From Methanobacteriaceae archaeon (GTDB lineage: Archaea > Methanobacteriota > Methanobacteria > Methanobacteriales > Methanobacteriaceae), in assembly GCA_030693105.1 (NCBI GenBank), contig JAUYBK010000225.1, positions 1 to 8,931 on the forward strand: 8,931 bases of DNA. The letters run 5' to 3'. The notes under the pieces were generated by a model. It saw only the letters and a list, made by a program, of their open reading frames with translations, ran no database searches and was not told where the DNA came from. A program made the position numbers and the translations under genes. Positions 1 to 6,290 of this stretch are shown here, piece after piece. Each line of letters opens with the position of its first letter. Position 1 is the first letter of the stretch.

Positions 1-1
1 C

Positions 2-958
2 GGAACAACCTGTTGTAGTGACATGTACTTCTTTATGGATGATGTAGCTCGGGCTCTGGACAAAGTCGGCTTGAGAGGAGTTATCAGCCACGGAATGATC
101 GACAAGGGCGATGAACAAAAGCGCAAAAAGGAAATAAAAGAAACTAACCGCATCATAGAAAAATGTCATAACACTTCTGATGGGAAAATTAAAGTCTCAT
201 TAGGTCCTCACGCACCATACACCTGTTCTGAAGAACTTCTGCGCTGGACACGAAAGAAGGCCGATGCCCATGATATTAAAATCCATATCCATGTGTCTGA
301 AACTGAAACTGAAGTTCAAAACTTCCTTGAATCTCATGGAAAACGTCCTTTTGAGTATCTAGATGATATAGGTCTTTTGGGGCAGGATTTATTGGCTGCC
401 CATGCCGTTTGGTTATCAGATGATGAAATGGACATCATTAAAGAAATGGAAGTGAAATTATCCCACAACCCAATCAGTAATATGAAACTGGCATCTGGAA
501 TATCTCCTGTGAATAAACTACTTGATAAGGGCATTTGCATGTCCTTGGGCACCGATGGTGCGGCTTCTAACAACAACCTGGACCTTTTCCAGGAAATGAA
601 AACAGCAACACTCCTGCAGAAGGTGGATAAACTGGATCCCACCATCTTACCGGCAAATAAAGTCCTAAAAATGGCCACCAGTGGAGGTGCATTTGCACTG
701 GGACTTGAAAAAGACATAGGGATAATTGAAGTGGGTAAAAAGGCGGACTTGATCCTTATTAACACCAGATCACCTAATATGACTCCATTCCGTAATCCCG
801 TATCGCATATAGTCTATGCTGCTGAAGGGGCCGATGTTCAAACGGTAATATGCAATGGAGACGTCCTGATGAAGGATCGTCAGTTAGAAACAATCGACGA
901 TGCCGAAGTGATTGAAATTGCAGAGGAAGCAGCACGGGACCTATTATCCCGATCATAG
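2..958 (+). CDS. dadD: 5'-deoxyadenosine / SAH / MTA deaminase, N-terminus cut by window edge
   Basis: This is a metal-dependent amidohydrolase that deaminates adenine nucleosides such as 5'-deoxyadenosine, S-adenosylhomocysteine and methylthioadenosine. In methanogens this clears by-products of radical-SAM enzymes and methyltransferases. The reading frame is open from base 2 and encodes GTTCCSDMYFF before the first ATG at 23, typical interior sequence of the family. The true start therefore lies upstream, and roughly 100 residues are missing, including the first metal-binding HxH motif. Visible active-site parts are the PHAPYTCS segment (His codon 209-211), HIHVSETETE (about 284-310), AAHAVWLSDDE (about 395-430), SHNPISNMK and SLGTDGAASNNN, whose Asp (554-556) is the expected metal ligand. 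The C-terminus has the usual GKKADLILI beta-sandwich return. The family call is very secure. The preferred substrate cannot be read from sequence, so the gene symbol is an inference from methanogen homologues. The HAD gene starts 11 bases after the stop. Confidence 0.93.
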   Translation, partial: GTTCCSDMYFFMDDVARALDKVGLRGVISHGMIDKGDEQKRKKEIKETNRIIEKCHNTSDGKIKVSLGPHAPYTCSEELLRWTRKKADAHDIKIHIHVSETETEVQNFLESHGKRPFEYLDDIGLLGQDLLAAHAVWLSDDEMDIIKEMEVKLSHNPISNMKLASGISPVNKLLDKGICMSLGTDGAASNNNLDLFQEMKTATLLQKVDKLDPTILPANKVLKMATSGGAFALGLEKDIGIIEVGKKADLILINTRSPNMTPFRNPVSHIVYAAEGADVQTVICNGDVLMKDRQLETIDDAEVIEIAEEAARDLLSRS

Positions 959-962
959 GTGG
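957..962 (+). promoter_or_regulatory. Ribosome-binding site overlapping the upstream stop codon
   Basis: AGGTGG begins within the TAG stop (956-958) of the deaminase and lies 7 bases before the ATG at 970. It supports that start and tight coupling of the two genes. Confidence 0.7.
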
Positions 963-969
963 AAATTAA

Positions 970-1659
970 ATGGATAATGGAATATTAACTCTTTTCGATA
1001 TTGATGGGACCCTGGTAAGGGGGGCTCGCTGCCATTACATGGCATTCGTCCGGTCGGTCCGCAAGTTCTACGGGATGAAGAAGGATATCAGCGGAATAAA
1101 CTACGCAGGAAAAACTGACCCACAAATACTCCGGGAAGTCCTGGAATTAGGAGGCATCCCTAAGAAAACTATCGAAGAGAACCTTAGGGAGTGCCTGGAA
1201 TACATGACCCAGTATTACCTGGCTAACGTACACCGGGAGAACGTCCAGGCCCTGGGCGGAGTTAAAGAATTATTATTTGAACTGAAACGGGATAACGTAC
1301 TTTTAGGACTAACCACAGGGAACCTGGAACCTATTGCCTATGCCAAACTGGGCCGGGTGGGGCTTGCTGAATATTTCCCATTCGGGGGGTTCGGCAGTGA
1401 CAGCCCCGAAAGGCCGTGCCTGGTAAAAAAGGCCCTGGAACGTGCCCGGGAAGATTTCAATTACCAGGGTGATACTATCCTAGTTATTGGGGATACTCCT
1501 CGAGATGTGGATGCTGCCAAACCTTTCCACCTCCATACTCTGGCAGTGGCAACGGGCAGTTACTCTGTGGAGGAACTCCAAAAATCAGGGGCAGATTATG
1601 TTTTAGAAAGCCTGTCCGATGTGAATAAAATCCTGAAAATAATTAATAGCCTGGTATGA
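970..1659 (+). CDS. HAD-superfamily phosphatase (phosphoglycolate phosphatase-like)
   Basis: This is a 229-residue soluble haloacid-dehalogenase-type hydrolase, probably a phosphomonoesterase acting on a small phosphorylated metabolite. All catalytic motifs are visible: motif I FDIDGTL with nucleophile D10 and acid D12, motif II LTTGN (T115/T116), a motif III lysine in the LVKKALERA segment (about K153), and motif IV IGDTPRDVDAA with D175 and D179. Residues from about 17 to 90 form the helical cap expected of subfamily I. Length is normal and the gene looks intact. The ATG at 970 is preceded by AGGTGG at 957-962, which overlaps the stop codon of the deaminase gene, so the two are almost certainly co-transcribed and perhaps translationally coupled. 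The substrate is unknown. The neighbour suggests, without proving, a role in handling the sugar left after nucleoside breakdown. An oligo-T tract follows the stop. Confidence 0.93.
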   Translation: MDNGILTLFDIDGTLVRGARCHYMAFVRSVRKFYGMKKDISGINYAGKTDPQILREVLELGGIPKKTIEENLRECLEYMTQYYLANVHRENVQALGGVKELLFELKRDNVLLGLTTGNLEPIAYAKLGRVGLAEYFPFGGFGSDSPERPCLVKKALERAREDFNYQGDTILVIGDTPRDVDAAKPFHLHTLAVATGSYSVEELQKSGADYVLESLSDVNKILKIINSLV

Positions 1660-1660
1660 T

Positions 1661-1680
1661 TATTTGTTTAATTTTTTTTA
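1661..1680 (+). terminator. Oligo-T terminator after the deaminase-HAD pair
   Basis: Immediately after the HAD stop codon the + strand is almost pure A/T, with T8 at 1672-1679. Archaeal RNA polymerase terminates at such T-runs on the non-template strand without needing a hairpin. The position at the end of the gene pair fits. Confidence 0.6.
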
Positions 1681-1684
1681 AGCC

Positions 1685-1717
1685 CTAATGAAGCTTTAGA
1701 ATATCCGTCTTCATTGG
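1685..1717. repeat. Inverted repeat upstream of the F390 synthetase gene
   Basis: AATGAAG at 1687-1693 is matched exactly by CTTCATT at 1709-1715. One T-G wobble and one C-G pair extend the arms to 1685 and 1717, around a 15-base loop. It lies just before the candidate TATA box, so it could be a regulator site. It could equally be the end of the upstream transcript or chance. No function can be assigned. Confidence 0.4.
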
Positions 1718-1727
1718 TCATCATTGA

Positions 1728-1734
1728 TTTATTA
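1728..1734 (+). promoter_or_regulatory. Possible TATA box for the F390 synthetase gene
   Basis: TTTATTA stands about 55 bases before the ATG at 1786. That would place transcription start near 1755 with a leader of about 30 bases holding the G-rich ribosome-binding site. No strong purine BRE is visible, and a second A/T stretch at 1751-1757 is an alternative. Confidence 0.33.
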
Positions 1735-1770
1735 AGGTTGAGAAAGATCATTAATTAGAAAGAATTTTTT

Positions 1771-1780
1771 GGGGGGGGAT
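1771..1780 (+). promoter_or_regulatory. G8 homopolymer acting as ribosome-binding site
   Basis: Eight G residues followed by AT (1771-1780) align with the archaeal consensus GGAGGTGAT at 7 of 9 positions, with one of the differences a G-U wobble. They end 5 bases before ATG 1786. This decides the start: the in-frame TTG at 1780 overlaps the site itself and is unlikely to be used. Six T residues (1765-1770) directly precede the G-run. Confidence 0.65.
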
Positions 1781-1785
1781 TGAAT

Positions 1786-3126
1786 ATGGCATACTTTAAT
1801 GAAGAAATAGAAACCATGCCCCGGGATGAGCTGGACGCCCTGGTGGACGAACGAATTAAATATACAGTGCAGTTTGCTGCGAAAAACTCACCTTTTTATC
1901 GTAAATGGTTTCGTGAGAATAACATAAACCCGCAGGATATTCGGAACCACGAGGACCTGCGCGAACTTCCTATCATTTCTGGCAAGGTAATGAGGGAAAG
2001 ACAGCCTCCTGAAACCGAGGAATTTGAATTTAAATGCACGGACTGGCAGGACGTATACACCATCCACGAGACCAGTGGGACTAGTGGAGTTCCTAAATCA
2101 TTTTTCTTGACTTGGGAGGATTGGCAACGGTATTCGGAGAAGTATGCGCGCTCTTTTGTCAGTCAAAACTTCGGTCCTGGTGATAGAGTGGTGGTCTGCG
2201 CTTCTTATGGCATGAATGTAGGTGCCAACACCATGACCATGGCTGCCCAGAAGATTGGCATGACCATCATCCCTGAAGGGCGCTGCACTTTCCCGGTACG
2301 TATCATCAACCATTATAACCCCACTGGAATCGTGGGTAGCATATTCAAACTACTCCGTTTGGCTCGGAGAATGGAATCTGAGGGATTAAAACCGCAAGAA
2401 TCCAGTATAAAGCGATTAATAGCGGGTGGAGAAAGTTTTGCCGATGAATCCCGAGCTTATTTGGAGGAAGTTTGGGACGTACCCGTGTACAACACCTACG
2501 GCAGCACCGAAGGAACCATGTGTGGGGAGTGTTACCAAAAAGTGGGCCTGCACGTTCCCGAAGATATGGTGCACCTGGATGTTTACGACCCCAGTATGGA
2601 GAAATTTGTGGACGACGGAGAGTGTGGTAGCATTGTTTTAACTACTTTAATACCTTCCGGCGGGAAAGCAGGGACCCTGCTTTTGAATTATGATACGGAC
2701 GACACCACAGTAGTGGTTTCTCGCGATCAATGCCCCTGTGGCCGTACTCACATGCGGATAATGAACCCTGAAAGAGAAGCAGAAACGGTTTGGGTAGCTG
2801 GTTCTCCATTCAACCGGGTGAACGTGGAGCAGGGAGTATTCCAACGAGAAAACATGAACTACATTACGGGAGAGTACGAAGCCTTTCTGTACGGCGACGA
2901 TAGGGAAACAACCCTACGGGTTAGTTTGGAATGTTTGGATGCCAGTAGGTGCGACAGGGAGCTAGTTAAAGAGAACTTCATTAAAAGTTTCCTACAGTAC
3001 AAGCCACTCCTATCTGAAGCATATCAAGATGGTGCATTTAACCTGCTCTTCAACTTTACTGAACCGGGTGGACTAGAATTCTATCGGGTCAAGGGTAGAC
3101 CAAAGCGTTTGGTGGACCGTCGCTGA
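1786..3126 (+). CDS. ftsA: Coenzyme F390 synthetase (F420 adenylyl/guanylyltransferase), PaaK/CapK-type adenylate-forming enzyme
   Basis: This is a 446-residue ANL-type adenylate-forming enzyme related to phenylacetate-CoA ligase. In Methanobacteriales this lineage contains coenzyme F390 synthetase, which joins AMP or GMP from ATP/GTP to the deazaflavin hydroxyl of F420 and is thought to signal oxidative or hydrogen-limited conditions. Visible motifs are the phosphate-binding loop HETSGTSGVPK (residues 94-104), the TYGSTEG adenine/carboxylate loop (237-243), NYDTDD with the ribose-binding Asp (301-306), and CPCGR (316-320), a cysteine pair shared with PaaK-type enzymes. The C-terminal domain (about 345-446) is of PaaK type. 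No signal peptide or membrane segment is seen, so it is cytoplasmic. ATG 1786 is preferred over TTG 1780 because of the G-rich ribosome-binding site. The family is certain. Specificity for F420 rather than an aryl acid is inferred from the methanogen context and overall likeness, and methanogens often carry several paralogues. Confidence 0.82.
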   Translation: MAYFNEEIETMPRDELDALVDERIKYTVQFAAKNSPFYRKWFRENNINPQDIRNHEDLRELPIISGKVMRERQPPETEEFEFKCTDWQDVYTIHETSGTSGVPKSFFLTWEDWQRYSEKYARSFVSQNFGPGDRVVVCASYGMNVGANTMTMAAQKIGMTIIPEGRCTFPVRIINHYNPTGIVGSIFKLLRLARRMESEGLKPQESSIKRLIAGGESFADESRAYLEEVWDVPVYNTYGSTEGTMCGECYQKVGLHVPEDMVHLDVYDPSMEKFVDDGECGSIVLTTLIPSGGKAGTLLLNYDTDDTTVVVSRDQCPCGRTHMRIMNPEREAETVWVAGSPFNRVNVEQGVFQRENMNYITGEYEAFLYGDDRETTLRVSLECLDASRCDRELVKENFIKSFLQYKPLLSEAYQDGAFNLLFNFTEPGGLEFYRVKGRPKRLVDRR

Positions 3127-3135
3127 TAGTATTGA

Positions 3136-3157
3136 GGGGGTGGTAGATAACTCCCCC
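3136..3157. other. Short G5/C5 hairpin between convergent genes
   Basis: GGGGG (3136-3140) can pair with CCCCC (3153-3157) around a 12-base loop, 9 bases after the F390 synthetase stop. Neither strand has a T-run directly after it, so a terminator role is only a guess. Confidence 0.25.
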
Positions 3158-3164
3158 AACGTAT

Positions 3165-3193
3165 TATAAAATCATTCTCAAAACTCTCAAAAA
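3165..3193 (-). terminator. T-rich tail after the anchored hydrolase gene
   Basis: Read on the - strand, the bases after the stop at 3194 are rich in short T-runs (TTTTT, TTTT, TTTT), with two similar CTCAAAA units visible on the + strand. This fits a weak archaeal oligo-T terminator for the hisF-hydrolase transcript. Confidence 0.4.
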
Positions 3194-4117
3194 TCAAAGA
3201 CTCAACTGGTCGACTCCAATCACGAAGTCCAGGCACTGCTGTCCGATTATGCTGCTGGGCTCGGCAAATGCTTCGAAAATGATGGAGGGTGTTCCACCTC
3301 GGATGAGGGGGATGGTGGTGTAGTAGGGGCTGCTGTAATCAGGGAGCTCGTAGTAATAGAGCCACTTAATACTGGTGGCGAGGTTCCCGGCAATCTTCAG
3401 CGAGGTATCATCATCCATGGGGACGAATACGTAGGGCTTATTAAATGATTTCCCGTTGGAAGCATGGACGTCTACGGCCAGACTAAAGTTTTCCTGGTTA
3501 ATATCAGGCACTGCGTACTCATAAGACAGGTTCTGACCGTTCAGCCTACCTTCATCAAATTCATAGGTGTCCTGGGTGACTTTGATGTAGTAGAGATAGT
3601 AACAATATTTGAAGGAGTTTGATTTTTCCTTCACAGCCGCCCCTATAGCTTTATGGGCCCGAAATTCCCGGGGGTGCTGTCCCAGGATGTAAGCTACCTT
3701 CACCGGGGAGTTGGTATTTCCGTAGGGCCCTTCTTTGGTGACCGTACCCCCGGAGTTGTTTCCCAGAACTTTCTGGGTGACCGCAACCCTTGTCGAAGAT
3801 TCTTGGCGAGGATTGACCATATGGGGGGACCATGCTACGAGGAGCATGGAAAAAATGATTAAAACCGTTAAAATCGACCAGCTAAACTTTAAACCCGTGA
3901 ACTTATTAATTATGGACTTAAAGTCTGAATTGAGAAATTTTGGTATCGAAGGCTTATTATAAGATAATTTTGGTTTATTCTCCTTTTTACTCAATGATTT
4001 TGGTTTGTTAGATTTATCAGTATTTGATTTTTCTTTATAACCCTCTAATTTCTTTTTCAACCCTACCGCTCCAATAAAAGACCATACGATGTTATGTTGG
4101 GAGAATTTATGATACAT
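3194..4117 (-). CDS. Membrane-anchored extracytoplasmic protein with M14-like zinc hydrolase signature
   Basis: I do not recognise a named family. The 307-residue protein has three parts. Residues about 21-77 are Lys/Ser/Asn-rich and strongly basic. Residues about 78-97 (FSWSILTVLIIFSMLLVAW) form one membrane helix. Residues about 100-307 should lie outside the cell by the positive-inside rule. The outer domain has GQHPREFRAHKAI (H148, E151), EGRLNGQ (R191), AVDVHASNG (D216, H218) and GGTPSIIFEAF (E282). The order HxxE, Arg, His, late Glu matches zinc ligands and the catalytic Glu of M14 carboxypeptidase/aspartoacylase-type hydrolases. This is inference, not a proven homology. A role in cell-surface peptide or pseudomurein processing is possible but unsupported. 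It follows hisF by 14 bases, probably on the same transcript. The start is uncertain: GGAGG (4118-4122) abuts ATG 4117 with no spacer, while TTG at 4060 has GGAG 8 bases upstream and would give 288 residues. Confidence 0.78.
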   Translation of the reverse strand: MYHKFSQHNIVWSFIGAVGLKKKLEGYKEKSNTDKSNKPKSLSKKENKPKLSYNKPSIPKFLNSDFKSIINKFTGLKFSWSILTVLIIFSMLLVAWSPHMVNPRQESSTRVAVTQKVLGNNSGGTVTKEGPYGNTNSPVKVAYILGQHPREFRAHKAIGAAVKEKSNSFKYCYYLYYIKVTQDTYEFDEGRLNGQNLSYEYAVPDINQENFSLAVDVHASNGKSFNKPYVFVPMDDDTSLKIAGNLATSIKWLYYYELPDYSSPYYTTIPLIRGGTPSIIFEAFAEPSSIIGQQCLDFVIGVDQLSL

Positions 4118-4131
4118 CCTCCATTAACGAC

Positions 4132-4896
4132 CTAATCGTTAACTTCTAGACCTTTTTCTTTTAAATATTCCTTAACTTTTCGGACACTAAAGGTACGGTA
4201 GTGAAAAACGGAAGCGGCCAGCAGTATGGCTGCGCCACCCTTTTCAATGGCATCGTAGAAATGTGATAGTTTTCCTGCACCACCCGATGCGATAACTGGT
4301 AAATTAACAGCATCGACGATAGCTCGAGTGTATTCCAGGTCGTAACCGTCCTGGGTTCCGTCACCATCCATACTGGTGGGTAGGATCACTCCGGTTCCCA
4401 GTTTTTCACACTCCTTGGCCCATTCCACGGCATCTATACCCACTGGTTTGGTCCCGCCGGTCACCACCACTTCAAATCCAGAGGGCATCTCCGGGTTCCG
4501 GCAGCCATCAATGGCCACGGTTATGCGCTCCGAGCCAAACTTTTCAGCTGCTTTTTTTATTAGCTCGGGATTTTTCACAGCGGCACTGTTCATGGACACC
4601 TTGTCCGCCCCAGCTTGGAGGGTTAGTTCTATGTCTTCCAGGGTGGAAATTCCACCGCCCACGGTCAAGGGAATATCAATGACTGAAGATACATTTCTAA
4701 CCCATTCAAGTCTAGTTCCACGGTTTTCGAGAGTTGCCGCTATGTCCAGCATGGCCAGCTCATCCGCACCCTCTTTTTGATATAAAGCGGCGCTTTCTAC
4801 CGGGTCACCGGCGTCTTTTAAGTCCACAAAGTGAACTCCCTTTACTACACGGCCATCTTTCATGTCCAGGCACGGCATGATCTTCACAGTTTTCAT
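4132..4896 (-). CDS. hisF: Imidazole glycerol phosphate synthase, cyclase subunit HisF
   Basis: This is the cyclase subunit of the HisF-HisH complex in histidine biosynthesis. It uses ammonia delivered from HisH to convert PRFAR into imidazole glycerol phosphate and AICAR. The 254-residue length is standard for the (beta/alpha)8 barrel. Catalytic D11 (in PCLDMKDGRVVKG) and D130 (in VAIDGCR) are both present. Phosphate-binding segments are also present: TVGGGIS (79-84) in the first half, ILPTSMDGDGT (171-181) and ASGGAGK (203-209) in the second. The ATG at 4894-4896 has AGGAG at 4905-4909 with 8 bases of spacing. No other his gene lies in this window, so hisF is separated from hisH here. The anchored hydrolase gene follows closely. 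The gene diverges from truD across a region with repeated ATCCTAATATCAG. Confidence 0.97.
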   Translation of the reverse strand: MKTVKIMPCLDMKDGRVVKGVHFVDLKDAGDPVESAALYQKEGADELAMLDIAATLENRGTRLEWVRNVSSVIDIPLTVGGGISTLEDIELTLQAGADKVSMNSAAVKNPELIKKAAEKFGSERITVAIDGCRNPEMPSGFEVVVTGGTKPVGIDAVEWAKECEKLGTGVILPTSMDGDGTQDGYDLEYTRAIVDAVNLPVIASGGAGKLSHFYDAIEKGGAAILLAASVFHYRTFSVRKVKEYLKEKGLEVND

Positions 4897-4925
4897 GATT
4901 ACAACTCCTAAACAATATTATCTTG

Positions 4926-4958
4926 ATCCTAATATCAGTAACCATATCCTAATATCAG
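4926..4958. repeat. 13-base direct repeat in the hisF-truD divergent promoter region
   Basis: ATCCTAATATCAG occurs exactly at 4926-4938 and again at 4946-4958, a period of 20 bases, close to two helical turns. The second copy extends to TCCTAATATCAGGA, a 14-base near-palindrome (12 of 14 symmetric). Each copy also contains TAATAT, which could act as a TATA element in either direction. It may be a regulator-binding pair or the divergent promoters themselves, and the sequence alone does not decide between them. Confidence 0.5.
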
Positions 4959-5019
4959 GAGAGGACATAATCAGTTTGTAAATTCATTCCTTAACTAATG
5001 CGACAACCGGAGAAAGACC

Positions 5020-6270
5020 ATGCTCAACGCAGAAACATTCATCACTTCCCAGGAGGGGATCGGAGGCCGAATAAGGACTAATTATGATGATTTCTACGTG
5101 GAAGAGATACTAGAAAACCAGCCCAGTGGTGAAGGACCCAACACCTGGCTATTTATAGATAAAATCGGCCGAAACACCCTGGACGTGGTATTGGACATAG
5201 CTCGGGAGCTTAAAATAAACCGTAAAAGAATGGGATTTGCTGGTATGAAGGATAAAGCCGCCCACACTCGCCAATGGATCTGCGTGAGTAACACCACTCC
5301 GGAGGAACTATTTAGCCTGGAAGAAAAGCTCTACGGAGTAAAAATTCTGGAAATTAAGGCTAATCAGAAGAAGCTAAGGATAGGGCAACTGGTGGGCAAC
5401 AAGTTTCGGTTACTCATTCGCAAGACGGAGGATCCTGCAGAAAACGCCGTGACCGCCGCGGAAATGCTAGAAATACTCAAGAAAAGGGGAGTACCCAACT
5501 ACTACGGTTGGCAGAGGTTCGGTAAAAACCGCCCCAACACCCACCGTGTTGGAGAAGCACTGATACGGAACGATTTAAAGGGTGCCGTTGACTCTTATAT
5601 CGGTAACCCCTATCCTGATGAAGCAGACCACATTAAAGCCGCCCGTACTTTATATGACCAGGGAGAATGGGAGGAAGCCTACCAGAGCATGCCTGCCGGG
5701 ATGCGCTACGAGAAGATGATGCTCCGTGTCCTTCTAAAGGAAAAGAAGAAAAAAGAGGAATTGGATGATAAATCTTATATCCTATCTCTGCACAGCCTTC
5801 CCAAACCACTCAGTCGCATGTTTGTCCACGCCTATCAATCCTACCTCTTTAACTGGGTAGTGAGTGAGCGGACCAAGCTGGGCCTAGACCAGTACGTGGG
5901 AGGGGATATCATCATCGACAATGAGGAGCACTTAGTCCATGAAATTGGTGATGATGTTAACGAGAAGATAAAAAACTTTGAGGTACACCCTACCGCACCC
6001 CTCTACGGGACCAAGGTGCCCCTGGCCAGTGAAAAAGTGGGAGAAATAGAAGAAAGGACATTAAAGGAATACAATTTGAAAAGAGAGGATTTTGAGGTAC
6101 CATTAATGCCCAAGTTAGGTAGCCATGGGCTGAGAAGGGCTATACGCTTTAAAATATGGGGGGTGTCTTCTGAAGTTACTCCAGAGGGCGTACTTGTTGG
6201 TTTTTCTATTCCTAAGGGGTGTTATGCCACTGCCGTATTGCGGGAGATTATGAAGGTGAATGTGTATTGA
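5020..6270 (+). CDS. truD: tRNA pseudouridine(13) synthase TruD
   Basis: This cytoplasmic enzyme isomerises uridine 13 in the D-arm of tRNA to pseudouridine, as in the TruD/Pus7 family. The 416-residue length is normal for the archaeal form. Family motifs are present in order: NYDDFYVEEI near the start, KIGRNTLD (48-55), GFAGMKDKAAHTRQW (72-86) with catalytic Asp D78, NYYGWQRFG (160-168), the insertion domain (about 185-260), HAYQSYLFN (270-278), GLRRAIRFK (370-378) and FSIPKGCYATAVLRE near the end. The ATG at 5020 has GGAG at 5009-5012 with a 7-base spacer. It is divergent from hisF and convergent with the copper cluster, with only 20 bases to the stop of the lysine-rich gene. Archaeal Pus7/TruD proteins can modify further tRNA sites, which cannot be judged here. 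Confidence 0.96.
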   Translation: MLNAETFITSQEGIGGRIRTNYDDFYVEEILENQPSGEGPNTWLFIDKIGRNTLDVVLDIARELKINRKRMGFAGMKDKAAHTRQWICVSNTTPEELFSLEEKLYGVKILEIKANQKKLRIGQLVGNKFRLLIRKTEDPAENAVTAAEMLEILKKRGVPNYYGWQRFGKNRPNTHRVGEALIRNDLKGAVDSYIGNPYPDEADHIKAARTLYDQGEWEEAYQSMPAGMRYEKMMLRVLLKEKKKKEELDDKSYILSLHSLPKPLSRMFVHAYQSYLFNWVVSERTKLGLDQYVGGDIIIDNEEHLVHEIGDDVNEKIKNFEVHPTAPLYGTKVPLASEKVGEIEERTLKEYNLKREDFEVPLMPKLGSHGLRRAIRFKIWGVSSEVTPEGVLVGFSIPKGCYATAVLREIMKVNVY

Positions 6271-6290
6271 AAATAAATAATTGAAGCTGT

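Noticed and set aside
334..765. 143-codon open frame on the - strand
   Set aside because: It is antisense to the deaminase core and has no recognisable domain or supporting neighbours.
1780..1785. TTG at 1780 as the start of the F390 synthetase gene
   Set aside because: It overlaps the end of the G-rich ribosome-binding site, adds only two residues, and ATG 1786 has correct spacing.
3136..3157. G5/C5 hairpin as a strong bidirectional terminator
   Set aside because: The stem is only 5 base pairs and no T-run follows on either strand, so it is listed only as a weak structure.
3653..3962. Two overlapping + strand open frames of 69 and 75 codons
   Set aside because: They are antisense to the anchored hydrolase gene, overlap one another, and show no family features.
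3194..4117. Frameshift or transfer of the anchored hydrolase because its first third is A/T-richer than the rest
   Set aside because: The bias follows from the Lys/Asn/Ser-rich tail. The frame is continuous, and the C-terminal part has base use like the neighbours.
4376..4780. 134-codon open frame on the + strand
   Set aside because: It is fully antisense to hisF, whose motifs are intact, and shows no recognisable domain.
4897..5019. Small gene, tRNA or riboswitch between hisF and truD
   Set aside because: I see no reading frame with a ribosome-binding site and no cloverleaf or conserved aptamer pattern. The region is accounted for as divergent promoter DNA with a direct repeat.
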